Below are positions 17,808 through 26,189 of a DNA stretch of 48,904 bases, piece after piece. The position numbers and the translations under genes were made by a program. Source of the DNA: a virus. The notes beneath the pieces are model-generated. The model worked only from the letters and a program-made list of their open reading frames with translations. It ran no database searches and was not told where the DNA came from. Every line of letters starts with the position of its first letter. Position 1 is the first letter of the stretch. The DNA lies in IMG/VR virus record IMGVR_UViG_3300042898_000721, positions 1 through 48,904 of that record; one strand, written 5' to 3'.

Positions 17808-20800
17808 TTACTTCCTAATGATCTCTACACCAAGCCAAGCGTTGACGTTTGGGTTAGCCCCGCCGTCAGACCTTTGCGCCAATACCCGTGCGTATTTATA
17901 CACGCTGGTCACATAGTTGGGGCGACGTACCGTCCACAGAGCCCCCTCAGTGCTATTTGCGATTTCAGTAGCAGTGTTTACAAAGTAAGCTGCAAAACCT
18001 TCTAGACCTCCGGTATCGGTACAAGTCACATTCAGCGTTGCGATTTGATTGGGGCCGTTAGTTGTATACGTCAACACATTGGGTGTAGTGTATGACCAAG
18101 CGAAAGAGGACAGATTAACTACACCTGACTGTGGTGTTCCAAAATTGCCAGAACTAAGAATGTCGTCCGCACAATAATACAGCCTATAGGTTCCAGCATT
18201 AGGAATCAAAAACACGAACTGCATGGTTACAGTTCCGAAAGAGTTATTTGCTGGCCATACAGACAGTTCCGTTAGAAGTGCTCGCGTTCTATCAGCTGTG
18301 CCCCACCAGTAACCTCTTGTTGGCGCTCCATACGTAACAGGCGCTAATCGAATGGGAGCAGCATTTGTAAATACAACCTGAGCATACGACACGTATGGAT
18401 TCTCAGGATCGTTGCTTATAGACGTAAATGATTCATTAACTGTAGTCCATGTCGTGGCATCGGTACTGATCTGCAGTTTGTAGTTATCTAGTATCGATGT
18501 ATTAGCAGCACCGGGTGATAGAGGTTGCACCATTAGCTTAAGGAATGCGCCGTCTTGTGCTGCAGAACTAAAATCAATAAAACCAATCTGTCGTAAGGAC
18601 AGATCGGAAAATGGCCACGTATTTTCTAGCTCAACAATGGCTGAAAACGTAATAGCGCCGCCAACAATCTGCAGCCTACCAACAGCCAACTCAGCGATCT
18701 TTGCGCTACCAATAGAAGCCGCAGGAACTTCGATATCACCGCGGGCAACAATATTTTGAAACACAGCTTTACCAGAAACGCCGTTACCTTTGGCTACCGC
18801 CCAGCCCACAGTACCGTTATCAGTAATGTTGCCGTTTCCATCGATCGTGCCGTTAAAGTCCGAAGACGCAATAAAGTTCCCGATCTTGGCGTTTGAAACT
18901 GCGGCAGTACCGATCTTTGCATTTGTGATGGAGGCATCAGCAATATACGCTTCGCCAATGGCTGCACTAGCAATATAGGTGCTAATGTTGGCTGACGTAA
19001 TCGAGCTTAAATAGGCAAAGTTTCCAAACGATGGGATGTTTGTGATCTGGGTGCTCCAGTTAACACTGCTCGCAGTAGCCAATGTACCGAGGCCAGTAAC
19101 GCTAGAAGCAGCAACTGTGTTTGCAGTAGCCAACGAACCAAGACCTGTCACGCTGGAGGCAGCAACTGTGTCGGCAGTAGCCAACGAGCCGAGACCTGTA
19201 ACGCTAGTAGCAGCGACTGTGTTTGCAGTAGCCAATGAGCCGAGGCCAGTAATATTAGTTGTGCTGAGCGGCGTACCAGCTGCAAAGATGATGTTTCCGT
19301 TAGAGTCCTTAATACTCAATCCACGGGTGTCGATCTGGGACGCAACTAATTGACCGCGAATAGCTGCAGCGCCAAACTCAGCAACGCCGTTACCGTCAAC
19401 TCGCCAGCCAGCATTACCAGCAACAAAGTTAGAAGACTGGATGTACTGGCCGACACTAATTGAGCCAGCAATAATTTTGTCAGCAGTCAGACTGGTTATT
19501 TTTGCGCTGTCTACAGCAAGGTCAGCGATCTTAGCATTAGTGATTGTGCCGTTTTGGATGTAGCCATCAGTGATATACACGCCAGCGGGGACGGTTTGAC
19601 CGCCAATTTCTGTTTCCGCAGTTCGCACAATGAAAGGCATTGTGGGTGTAATGCCCGGGCCACTAGGGCTAGCAATGTAGAACGAGTCAGCACGAACAGC
19701 AAAAGTACTAGTTGCTCCAGCAGTGTTAGCTGTAGATGCTAGACCAAAGCCAGAAACATAACCATTGAGGTCGACCTTAACTGTGTACCTACCTTCAAGA
19801 TTCTCACCACTTGATTTTGTAAAGTAGTTGGCCTGTAGTGCAGCAGTCGTCGTGTAGTTGTCTAACGTGCTACTAGAGACAAAAGTTGTTGTAGCGTTGG
19901 TAATCGCAGAATCTGTGGCGGTCTTGGTGTAGTAGTCACTTGAGAGTGTGGCTGTTGTTGCGTAGTTACCAAGTGCAGAATTAAGGCCAGTCTCTGACAC
20001 CAAATAAAGCGTGGCGTTACTAATTGCTGAATCGGTAGCTGTCTTAGTGTAGTAGTCGTTTGTTAAAGTCGCAGTTGATGTGTAGCTACCGAGGGTGTTG
20101 TTGAGCGCGGTTTCGGATACCAATCCAGTAGTTGCTACACTGATCGCCGAGTCAGTTGCGGTCTTGGTGTAGTAATCGTTGGACAGCGTAGCTGTTGTGG
20201 CGTAATTGCCCAACGTATTGTTTAGGTTCGTTGATGTAACCAGATCGAGCGTAGCTTGACTAATAGCACTGTCAGTCGCTGTCTTGGTGTAATAGTTGTT
20301 TGTTAAATCTGCTGACGAGGCATAGGTAGCCAACGCGCTGTCTAAAGCGGTATTTGATACCAAGAACTGCGTAGCGGATGTAATCGCTGAGTCTGTGGCA
20401 GATTTTGTGTAGTAGTCGTTAATCAGATTGGCGGTCGTTGTGTACGCGCCAAGAGCATTGTTCAGCGCAGTCCCTGATACCAATGACGTCGTTGCCGAAG
20501 TGATAGCCGAATCCGTTGCTGTCTTTGTGTAGTAGTTGTTAGTAAGACTTGCAACAGTAGCGGGCAGACCAGTTGTAGCGTCATTTACTTGGTTGTACAA
20601 AGTTTGGCGGGCAACAGTCTCCGCCCCAAGGTCGGTTACGATATTTCCGATCTGAGTTGTATGAGCAGCAACGACCTGACCAAGAGATGTGTAATCGCCG
20701 ACCTTTGTCCAGTAAGTCGTGTTGGTGGGCAGGTTACCAGTCGTAGCTTGGATTGCTTGGTAGATAGCGCCGTTGTAAGAAACCAACGCGTTAACCGCGT

Positions 20801-21536
20801 ATGTTGTGGAGCTGGAGTATGCAGGTGTACTTTGCAAGTCGTTAACTTGAGCCTGCACAGCATTAACACGAGCGTTTACAGAACCTGCAAGGCTGGCAGG
20901 TGCGTCAATTAAATCAATGCGAGAACTAAGACCTGAGAAGAGTTGTGCAGATGTCAGTTCACCAGTCAACGCTTCTAGGAGTTTGGCAACATCTTGGCCG
21001 GTAGTGACAACAAATCCATTCGTGCCGCCAGCAGGGCTTGCACTAAGAACGCCGTCATTGGACTCCCACTTAATCCACAAATGCCACTCAGTAGCCGGGT
21101 CGGTAGCGTAAGAAGTAACTTGTCCCGCGAATTGGGTAATTTCAACCGCGTTAGCAAAAACTGGCTGAGGTTCACTACCTGCGCGTTTAGCACCGTAAAT
21201 ATGAGACGTACGGTGTCCATGCCCTTGTGTGTAAATAGGTGCGTCGCACTCAATGATGATTGTGGTAATCGCAGCCGTAGCGGTAAAACCTGTAGGCGTA
21301 GGAGGCGCAGTAAGATCAGGAACGTAGGGGCCAGAGACGGATGGGCCAGTGATAAGAGGGGCAGAGCCGCCGCCAAATTGGAAGTTACTTACCGAGGCAA
21401 AGCCTGAGTCAACCAAGTCGCGTAGCGTCACACCACGGTCAAGCGGGTCGCCCTGCTTACCCAAATAGGTCATCAAGGTCTCACGGACACGAGCGCCAAA
21501 GTTACTGGCGCTGTCGCTTGGAATGTCGTTTCTCAT
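17808..21536 (-). CDS. Repeat-rich tail fibre / host-recognition protein (1242 aa)
   Basis: Large fibre-type protein. Residues about 70-175 form an Ig or fibronectin-III-like domain (PDLTAPPTPTGFTATA, then GHRTSHIYG and WIKWESNDG). About 225-330 is a carbohydrate-binding-like segment (YSSSTTYAVNALVSYNGAIYQA). A 40-residue repeat (YYTKTATDSAI...) then runs six times, ending in a degenerate copy. Next comes a DUF1983-like central module (ITNAKIADLAVDSAKITSLTADKI, GWRVDGNGVAEFGAAAIRG) seen in phage lambda J-type and other fibres, then a 17-residue repeat (GLGSLATANTVAATSVT). The beta-rich C-terminus probably binds the host. It overlaps the gene upstream by ATGA and is followed by its assembly chaperone. 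Confidence 0.8.
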   Translation of the reverse strand: MRNDIPSDSASNFGARVRETLMTYLGKQGDPLDRGVTLRDLVDSGFASVSNFQFGGGSAPLITGPSVSGPYVPDLTAPPTPTGFTATAAITTIIIECDAPIYTQGHGHRTSHIYGAKRAGSEPQPVFANAVEITQFAGQVTSYATDPATEWHLWIKWESNDGVLSASPAGGTNGFVVTTGQDVAKLLEALTGELTSAQLFSGLSSRIDLIDAPASLAGSVNARVNAVQAQVNDLQSTPAYSSSTTYAVNALVSYNGAIYQAIQATTGNLPTNTTYWTKVGDYTSLGQVVAAHTTQIGNIVTDLGAETVARQTLYNQVNDATTGLPATVASLTNNYYTKTATDSAITSATTSLVSGTALNNALGAYTTTANLINDYYTKSATDSAITSATQFLVSNTALDSALATYASSADLTNNYYTKTATDSAISQATLDLVTSTNLNNTLGNYATTATLSNDYYTKTATDSAISVATTGLVSETALNNTLGSYTSTATLTNDYYTKTATDSAISNATLYLVSETGLNSALGNYATTATLSSDYYTKTATDSAITNATTTFVSSSTLDNYTTTAALQANYFTKSSGENLEGRYTVKVDLNGYVSGFGLASTANTAGATSTFAVRADSFYIASPSGPGITPTMPFIVRTAETEIGGQTVPAGVYITDGYIQNGTITNAKIADLAVDSAKITSLTADKIIAGSISVGQYIQSSNFVAGNAGWRVDGNGVAEFGAAAIRGQLVASQIDTRGLSIKDSNGNIIFAAGTPLSTTNITGLGSLATANTVAATSVTGLGSLATADTVAASSVTGLGSLATANTVAASSVTGLGTLATASSVNWSTQITNIPSFGNFAYLSSITSANISTYIASAAIGEAYIADASITNAKIGTAAVSNAKIGNFIASSDFNGTIDGNGNITDNGTVGWAVAKGNGVSGKAVFQNIVARGDIEVPAASIGSAKIAELAVGRLQIVGGAITFSAIVELENTWPFSDLSLRQIGFIDFSSAAQDGAFLKLMVQPLSPGAANTSILDNYKLQISTDATTWTTVNESFTSISNDPENPYVSYAQVVFTNAAPIRLAPVTYGAPTRGYWWGTADRTRALLTELSVWPANNSFGTVTMQFVFLIPNAGTYRLYYCADDILSSGNFGTPQSGVVNLSSFAWSYTTPNVLTYTTNGPNQIATLNVTCTDTGGLEGFAAYFVNTATEIANSTEGALWTVRRPNYVTSVYKYARVLAQRSDGGANPNVNAWLGVEIIRK
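19081..19250 (-). repeat. 51-bp in-frame tandem repeat in the fibre gene
   Basis: Three and a third copies of a 51-bp unit encode the 17-residue repeat GLGSLATANTVAATSVT. Copies begin near 19081, 19132, 19183 and 19234. They differ by only a few bases each, so they are recent or kept uniform by recombination. Confidence 0.85.
19806..20575 (-). repeat. 120-bp in-frame tandem repeat in the fibre gene
   Basis: The coding phrase for YYTK(T/S)ATDSAI recurs at 19921, 20041, 20161, 20281, 20401 and 20521, exactly 120 bp apart (40 residues). A diverged copy near 19813 lies only 108 bp away. Each unit reads roughly 'N-YYTKTATDSAI-x2-AT-x3-VS-x-TALN-x2-LG-x-Y-x-TTA-x-L'. Bases vary more than residues, so the protein repeat is under selection. 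Confidence 0.9.
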
Positions 21537-23176
21537 AGCTGTTTGAGTTCCTCAATAGATGTCGCGATGGCTGCATCTTGGACAGGGTTTGAACCTTCCA
21601 GCTCAATCTGAAACTCGAATGCGCGGTAGCCACTTGGCAACCTAAACGGATTGCGGTCTGCAACGGTCTGCGTGTGCTTTAGTGCGCCGTCGGCGTACAA
21701 TCGGAATGTGACGGGGTATGCGTTGGCAACAACCACTGCAGCAGCAAAATTTATTGGGGAGCCTTGGCGGAATGGCTTGCTGCGTGAGCGATATGTCATC
21801 GCTGTGCCTGCGTCCCACTTACCGACGTTTGTACCTGTCAATACATACAGTTGATCTTTGAGGCTGTCGAAGTACATGGCTGAATAGCCAACATCGAGGA
21901 AGTAAATACCGCCGCCGTTGGGATCGATGATGAAGCCCTTGCGGCCAGAGCCGTCGTTGTAGCTGCCTAAGTACATACCCTCATACATCTTGCCAATAAT
22001 GCTACTTGGAACCAGTGCTTGCCAGTCTTCACGAAGCATAACGCCATTAGTAATAACCCTAGCACCATCTTGGCCAAGCCAGCACAGACCATCTTCAGAA
22101 GCCCAAGCCACACCAGTACCCATGCTTACAATAGAACGTGCAGCTACGCAGGCTTGGTTGATTTCCAAGGGCTTTTGATCCATACCATCAGGGGTCGAGC
22201 CTTGCGCAACCAACGGGCGTCCGGTTGTCAACACCAGCAAAGTTTGCCCGAACACGCCAAGGCCGACAGGTTTGCTGTCTGGTGGGATGATCTCGTACGT
22301 TGGAGGCCATGCATAAGGAGCATATGGCTCGCAGATGCGCACCGAGTTACCCGAGATACCACTCATCATTCCGTTCCACATAGCCGTCAGATTAGACAGC
22401 GTTGGTTCAGTAATGCTCGTTGCGCCGCCTGTTGGAACACCGGGAGCTGGGAACCAGAAATTCGTTCCGAGGTTTTCACCAAGGGTGCGGTTGTCGTCTG
22501 TGGTTGACGACGTTGCGATAGTGATCTCGCGCAGGAAATAGAAGTCAGTGCCTGTTGAACTGCCTTGTGTGCGGTAGATGCGGATCGTGGCAATGTCGTA
22601 GTTACCAGATGGCGCAGCACTAAAGCCAGAGATGGCAGTTGAGCCTAGGGTGTCCCGGGTCACTAGGGCGCTCACAGGTGATGGCGCAGATTCCCAGCCA
22701 AGGCTGTTCACGTACGTGTAGACGTAGTAGTAATACTCGATGACTGGGGATGTAGCACCGGAATTGGTTCCAGTAACTGCTGGCGCAGAAACCGGAGCAG
22801 GCAGGCCCATAGGGCGTGAAGTCGTAGGATACGGCGCTGTGGCTAGGCCAATCACGTTGTTGGTGAACTTGGGAGCGCCGTCGCCTGTGTAGAAGGTTTG
22901 CTCAGTTGTGTCGTTGGCATCAAAGCCACGCACCACATTCACAGCAGTTGTCCAGCTGAGCCAGTACTGAGCGTCCGAGTCAACATCACGACCCATGCGA
23001 TAAATGGTCTCACGACCAGCCGGAACGGTAGCAACAGTAGTTGGGGATTTCCAAGGGCGTAAGTCACCGCGCCCGGGTTTTTGGTTGCGGGATGCGACAC
23101 CTACAGTCTCAGGCAACAGAACGGGGTTGATAGCCCGGTTCTCACCGGAAAAACCCGCATAGCGAATAACGGCCAT
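21533..23176 (-). CDS. Tail protein, probable nozzle / tubular protein B position
   Basis: 547 residues, beta-rich, starting MAVIRYAGFSGENRAINP and containing NQKPGRGDLRPWKSPTTVATVP. This is a pattern I associate with a widespread podophage tail protein. The middle has an Ig or fibronectin-like pair of strands (YYYYVYTYVNSLGWESAPSP), and the rest is compatible with a beta-propeller (repeated G-rich turns, LVLTTGRPLVAQG, GVAWASEDGLCWLGQDG). In T7 the nozzle protein gp12 precedes the internal virion genes. The place and propeller-like make-up agree, but I claim no direct homology. It overlaps the fibre start by ATGA. Confidence 0.6.
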   Translation of the reverse strand: MAVIRYAGFSGENRAINPVLLPETVGVASRNQKPGRGDLRPWKSPTTVATVPAGRETIYRMGRDVDSDAQYWLSWTTAVNVVRGFDANDTTEQTFYTGDGAPKFTNNVIGLATAPYPTTSRPMGLPAPVSAPAVTGTNSGATSPVIEYYYYVYTYVNSLGWESAPSPVSALVTRDTLGSTAISGFSAAPSGNYDIATIRIYRTQGSSTGTDFYFLREITIATSSTTDDNRTLGENLGTNFWFPAPGVPTGGATSITEPTLSNLTAMWNGMMSGISGNSVRICEPYAPYAWPPTYEIIPPDSKPVGLGVFGQTLLVLTTGRPLVAQGSTPDGMDQKPLEINQACVAARSIVSMGTGVAWASEDGLCWLGQDGARVITNGVMLREDWQALVPSSIIGKMYEGMYLGSYNDGSGRKGFIIDPNGGGIYFLDVGYSAMYFDSLKDQLYVLTGTNVGKWDAGTAMTYRSRSKPFRQGSPINFAAAVVVANAYPVTFRLYADGALKHTQTVADRNPFRLPSGYRAFEFQIELEGSNPVQDAAIATSIEELKQL

Positions 23177-23206
23177 GGCTAACTCCTATATGCCTAGATT
23201 GTAGTG

Positions 23207-23821
23207 TTAACCACCCAAAACAGCTAGGGCCTGATTGATGTGTTTGATGCGATCGTCAAGGCCAATTGTGCCTCCGTTGATGCGCTTCGTCATAGTCACG
23301 AAATCACGGCCATCGGCAATCTGGTTGAGTTTGTGTGTCTGCCAGAACCAGCCCGCGGTTTGAGCGGCGTACTTGGGTGTGCGTACCAGTTCAGGCTGCA
23401 TCACGAAGTCTTCACCGAGGGCCTTGCCTGCGTGGTAGAAATTGCTATGGCCGGTCAACTGGAGGAAGCCGGAGCCGCGGAAACGAAAGCCATCCCCAGA
23501 AGCTTCATCACGGTTTCCCATACGGTTGCCGTAAATCCTATTGGCGATTTTTTTAGGCTGCTTCTCGTAGGCAGCAGCCTCCTCGGGTGTAAAGCCCCAT
23601 GCACGTTTAGGCGTACGGGGGAACAACTTTAAAAGCGTTGCAGCCCTGTAGTTCAGGTTCTCTTCCATGATCTTAAAGTTGCCGCACTCGTGGCCACACT
23701 GACCGATCCAGCTGGCTTGCTGCAAGGGCGTGAGAATGCCGAACCGCTCGAAGGTCTCGTTGAACGCGTCTGCCAACGAGGGGTCAATATGCATCTGTTT
23801 GAGTTGGTCAGGACTTACCAT
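23207..23821 (-). CDS. Endolysin, glycoside hydrolase family 19
   Basis: 204-residue muralytic enzyme that would cut the glycan strands of peptidoglycan at the end of infection. GH19 marks are clear: CGHECGNFKIMEENLNYRA with H44 and the expected general acid E45, YGNRMGNRDEASGDG (E106), FRFRGSGFLQLTGHSNF, and a C-terminal TMTKRINGG. There is no signal peptide or membrane segment, so it needs a holin. It starts inside the 3' end of the i-spanin gene (14-base overlap). The length is typical of single-domain GH19 endolysins. Confidence 0.93.
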   Translation of the reverse strand: MVSPDQLKQMHIDPSLADAFNETFERFGILTPLQQASWIGQCGHECGNFKIMEENLNYRAATLLKLFPRTPKRAWGFTPEEAAAYEKQPKKIANRIYGNRMGNRDEASGDGFRFRGSGFLQLTGHSNFYHAGKALGEDFVMQPELVRTPKYAAQTAGWFWQTHKLNQIADGRDFVTMTKRINGGTIGLDDRIKHINQALAVLGG

Positions 23822-24308
23822 TGATTATGTTCCTTGCTTCGTTATAGGCGTCAATGCACGCGTTCAGTTGGGCCGCGTTTCGGTCGCCTTGGGCGACAAT
23901 TTCTGCGATGGCTGCGAGGGTTGCTCGCTCGGCGTCAGAAGCTTCATTAGACGGTCTGTCAGGTTCACTTCTTGTTTCTGGGCTATTTGTGGTGGCAACG
24001 GTGGGAGCTGCGGGGGTTTGTACACAACTGGGGGTGGGGAGGCGCACCCGGCCAGCAGCAATGAGACGATTGAGATCAGTTTGCTTTTGATTGACAACAT
24101 TTGTGGTCTCCTGAAGTTTGGTTGCAGTGGTGTTAATCTGTTCGTTCATCTGTTGCTCTTTAGCCCGAGACTCCTCGTTCTTCTTGGCAATCTCAATTTG
24201 CATTTCCTTGTCGCGATCAGACCAGCCGAAATGATACCCACCTCGGTAAGTGCCGAACAGTGTGATGCACAGACCAACTAGTATCCAAGGAAGTGGGATG
24301 CCAAACAT
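23808..24308 (-). CDS. Inner-membrane spanin (Rz-like)
   Basis: 166 residues. One N-terminal membrane anchor (residues 5-22, LPWILVGLCITLFGTY) is followed by a long charged coiled coil (about 32-85) and a periplasmic tail with two Cys. This is the plan of lambda Rz, which bridges the periplasm and fuses the two membranes with its partner. AAGGAG lies upstream of the ATG. The partner gene is wholly inside this one in another frame, and the endolysin gene overlaps its 3' end. Confidence 0.88.
   Translation of the reverse strand: MFGIPLPWILVGLCITLFGTYRGGYHFGWSDRDKEMQIEIAKKNEESRAKEQQMNEQINTTATKLQETTNVVNQKQTDLNRLIAAGRVRLPTPSCVQTPAAPTVATTNSPETRSEPDRPSNEASDAERATLAAIAEIVAQGDRNAAQLNACIDAYNEARNIINGKS
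23864..24100 (-). CDS. Outer-membrane spanin lipoprotein (Rz1-like), nested in Rz
   Basis: 78 residues in a different frame, fully inside the i-spanin gene. A signal peptide with lipobox LLAGC puts the lipidated Cys at position 19. The mature start is proline-rich (CASPPPVVYKPPQLPPLPP), as in lambda Rz1. A good SD (AGGAG, seven bases before ATG) supports translation of this nested gene. With the Rz-like protein it should complete outer-membrane disruption. Confidence 0.9.
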   Translation of the reverse strand: MLSIKSKLISIVSLLLAGCASPPPVVYKPPQLPPLPPQIAQKQEVNLTDRLMKLLTPSEQPSQPSQKLSPKATETRPN

Positions 24309-24310
24309 AA

Positions 24311-24817
24311 TCAGTTCTCCTTACGAGCGGCTGCAATCTCTGCACGGTCATCATCAGGCTCCATATGCTCTGGAGGCGTTGTGGGTGGGGGCCCGGGTGT
24401 CCAAGACTCATCGAGGTCAGGGTTCTGGTAGCCCATCCAGTTGTAGTTAGGCACGACCGACGCGGGGGTAGGCGCTGGGGAAACAATCGTTGCCTGCACA
24501 GGTATTGGTGTACTAGAAGTCTGGGTGGGTGCGGGGGTCGTAGGAGCAATTGCCTTAGCGCCAGCAGCCACAGCCCGCTTACTCATCACACCGCCAATAC
24601 CGCCTACTATCAACAACACAATGTCATTGAGCATCTTGGTGTACGCCATGTCAATGGGTGCCATTGACTTGATAGGCTGCGTGACGAATGTCACAGAGTA
24701 CAGAAGCGCTACAACAATGAAGCACAGAATGCAGGTAACGGCTACAACGACGAAGCCCCAGACTCTGACTTCAATATCATCAGGGGTTAGGTTTAGTTTC
24801 AGGCTGTTGGACGTCAT
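24311..24817 (-). CDS. Two-helix membrane protein, holin candidate
   Basis: 168 residues. Two membrane helices (about 19-45 and 64-80) are separated by a short loop. A long Pro/Thr/Ala-rich and then acidic tail follows (PPTTPPEHMEPDDD). Two helices, a location directly beside the spanins and endolysin, and a small size suit a holin, though the long proline-rich tail is not typical. GGAG lies upstream of the ATG. The start overlaps the end of the lipoprotein gene by 38 bases, and three bases separate the stop from the i-spanin ATG. Holin function is inferred from context only. Confidence 0.6.
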   Translation of the reverse strand: MTSNSLKLNLTPDDIEVRVWGFVVVAVTCILCFIVVALLYSVTFVTQPIKSMAPIDMAYTKMLNDIVLLIVGGIGGVMSKRAVAAGAKAIAPTTPAPTQTSSTPIPVQATIVSPAPTPASVVPNYNWMGYQNPDLDESWTPGPPPTTPPEHMEPDDDRAEIAAARKEN

Positions 24818-24992
24818 TGACTTTCTTCTCCAAGATAGGGGCTACAAGATATTCAGGGCAAGTCTGGGTAAACTGGCACTTGGGCTTTTGGCACTGCGGA
24901 GCGTGGAAGTTGTCAGGGTTCTGACAATAGTAGCGGTACCGGTCTTCACAACCAGCCAGCAGTATCACCGCAAAAAGAAAAATATACTTCAT
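24780..24992 (-). CDS. Cysteine-rich small lipoprotein
   Basis: 70 residues. MKYIFLFAVILLAGC is a signal peptide with a lipobox (lipidated C15). The mature part has six Cys including the lipidated one (CEDRYRYYCQNPDNF, CQKPKCQFTQTC), and the reactive pairs probably form disulfides in the periplasm. Similar lipoproteins starting 'CEDRYRY.CQ' are common in phage lysis regions. The role is unknown; superinfection exclusion or help in outer-membrane lysis are possibilities. It overlaps the gene upstream by ATGA. Confidence 0.8.
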   Translation of the reverse strand: MKYIFLFAVILLAGCEDRYRYYCQNPDNFHAPQCQKPKCQFTQTCPEYLVAPILEKKVNDVQQPETKPNP

Positions 24993-25165
24993 ACCATAAC
25001 GTCCACAGAGTTGGGTCTAGCCCATTGGTTTCTGACTTGCTGCAGCTTCAATTCCTGTTCCTTCTGTAGGTTCAGGCGTTGCAGTTCCTGCAGGTTCTTC
25101 TGGTGCATAACCCTGTATGTTTCTTGCAACATCTTGGCGTTGGTGTGGTAAAGCGTTACTTTCAT
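24989..25165 (-). CDS. Small coiled-coil protein (58 aa)
   Basis: 58 residues, starting MKVTLYHTNAKMLQETY and continuing as one amphipathic Gln/Leu/Lys-rich helix (LQELQRLNLQKEQ). Placed because both ends form 4-base ATGA overlaps with its neighbours, which is the rule in this gene run. A competing frame in the same place (25017-25214) lacks such links. No known family; no membrane segment. Confidence 0.7.
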   Translation of the reverse strand: MKVTLYHTNAKMLQETYRVMHQKNLQELQRLNLQKEQELKLQQVRNQWARPNSVDVMV

Positions 25166-25311
25166 AGCCCAATCTTCCCCAGTAAAAGTGCCACGATTTT
25201 GTTTGACAAGTCATCAGGCAGGAACTTCAGAAAGCCAAGGAACCACCACGCTGCACAGCCATAGCAGAAAACTTTGCAAAACAGGTCAAATTGTTTCTGG
25301 TACTCATTCAC
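25162..25311 (-). CDS. Small membrane protein (49 aa), GTG start
   Basis: 49 residues from a GTG that overlaps the stop of the gene upstream (GTGA). The longer open frame would run back into that gene. One hydrophobic segment at about residues 11-28 (CKVFCYGCAAWWFLGFLKF) contains two Cys. The C-terminus is KIVALLLGKIGL. It could be an accessory holin or antiholin, but only position and hydrophobicity support that. Confidence 0.65.
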   Translation of the reverse strand: MNEYQKQFDLFCKVFCYGCAAWWFLGFLKFLPDDLSNKIVALLLGKIGL

Positions 25312-25805
25312 CGCCCACACCTTTTTGTGGTTTGGCAAAAGTCCCACAACTCGTAAATGCCCACAAACAGTAAAAACAGCAAGAACGCAGTCGCAGCAAT
25401 GGCAACGGCCCACTCCTGCATCTCAGCGTCTTTTTCTTTTTGTTTTTTCTCAGCGGCTTTGAGCGCTGCCATTTCCTTGGCATCGTCCCTGTCCATCTCG
25501 GCTTGACGCTCTTTGATCTTGTTCCACACGTCGATCTTGCCAGTCTGCATAAAGAGCATTTTGAGCTCCTCCTCGAAGGCGCGAGCTTGCTCAAGCGCCA
25601 TTTCGATTTGCAGGGCGGTGCCCATGTTAGAGCCTTTTTTCTCACGCTTCGCTTGCAGCATTGCTTTCGTTGCAGTGCTTTTAGCATCGAACATCTTGCC
25701 GATCATCGGCGCAAGCGAGCCTAGGTCATTGGCGACTTTACTCGCCTTCTTGACCATGCTAATGGCTGACTGTATGCCAGCTAGGGCCGTTACGGGATCA
25801 ATCAT
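25308..25805 (-). CDS. Phage protein with C-terminal membrane anchor
   Basis: 165 residues, starting MIDPVTALAGIQSAISMVKKAS. It is mostly helical and coiled-coil (about 68-130, rich in Lys and Glu), with one membrane helix at about 131-152 (WAVAIAATAFLLFLLFVGIYELW). The N-terminal phrase with DLGSLAPMIGKMFDAKS.ATKA is one I recognise from many podophage genomes beside lysis genes, always unnamed. It is linked by 4-base overlaps to both neighbours. The topology suggests a cytoplasmic helical domain tethered to the inner membrane. Confidence 0.7.
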   Translation of the reverse strand: MIDPVTALAGIQSAISMVKKASKVANDLGSLAPMIGKMFDAKSTATKAMLQAKREKKGSNMGTALQIEMALEQARAFEEELKMLFMQTGKIDVWNKIKERQAEMDRDDAKEMAALKAAEKKQKEKDAEMQEWAVAIAATAFLLFLLFVGIYELWDFCQTTKRCGR

Positions 25806-25936
25806 TTCTTCTCAACTTTTTTCCATTCAAGGCAGATCACCTTGCGGTTGTACACGTCCCCAGACCATGTCCATCGGACACAGCGGTATTCCGTGTTTGC
25901 GCTGAGAACTAACGCTAATGCCGCAAACCATGTCAT
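25802..25936 (-). CDS. Very small secreted-type protein (44 aa)
   Basis: 44 residues: MTWFAALALVLSANTEYRC then a short aromatic, basic part ending CLEWKKVEKK. The first 13 residues resemble a signal peptide or membrane anchor, and two Cys could pair in the periplasm. Its stop overlaps the ATG of the next gene (ATGA). Short proteins of the type 'ALALVLSANT.YRCVRWTWTGDVYNR' occur in several phage lysis regions; no function is known. Confidence 0.7.
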   Translation of the reverse strand: MTWFAALALVLSANTEYRCVRWTWSGDVYNRKVICLEWKKVEKK

Positions 25937-25950
25937 GGTCGGCGGTGGGT

Positions 25951-26178
25951 TTATGTTCTGCGAAACAGACGGGAAAGGGCGGACTTAATGGAGTTGAAAA
26001 AGCTACCGCGAGTGGGTTCTGCGTTTTTCACTTCGGGTTCTGGGGTCACAGGAAGCTCAACGGGCAGCGCGACGGGTTCGGGCACGGGGGCCACGACCGC
26101 CTTTTGCTTGGGTACAGCACGTTTCACCGGCGCTACTTTAGCGGGTGTTTTGCTGGGGGTTTTCTTTGTTGTAGCCAT
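25951..26178 (-). CDS. Small basic Lys/Pro/Ala-rich protein
   Basis: 75 residues: a Lys/Thr/Pro/Ala-rich disordered N-terminal half (histone H1-like in composition), a Pro/Glu/Val segment, and a basic amphipathic end (FFNSIKSALSRLFRRT). Similar composition is seen in DNA-binding or membrane-active peptides, so the role is open. It lies in the lysis and membrane run, 14 bases upstream of the 44-aa gene. Confidence 0.6.
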   Translation of the reverse strand: MATTKKTPSKTPAKVAPVKRAVPKQKAVVAPVPEPVALPVELPVTPEPEVKNAEPTRGSFFNSIKSALSRLFRRT

Positions 26179-26189
26179 GCAACATCCTA

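Noticed and set aside
19806-20575. CRISPR-like regular repeats
   Set aside because: The 120-bp units are translated in frame within a fibre gene, have no spacers, and vary at codon third positions.
25017-25214. Alternative 65-codon frame on the - strand
   Set aside because: It conflicts with the 58-aa frame, which has ATGA junctions on both sides; this one has none.
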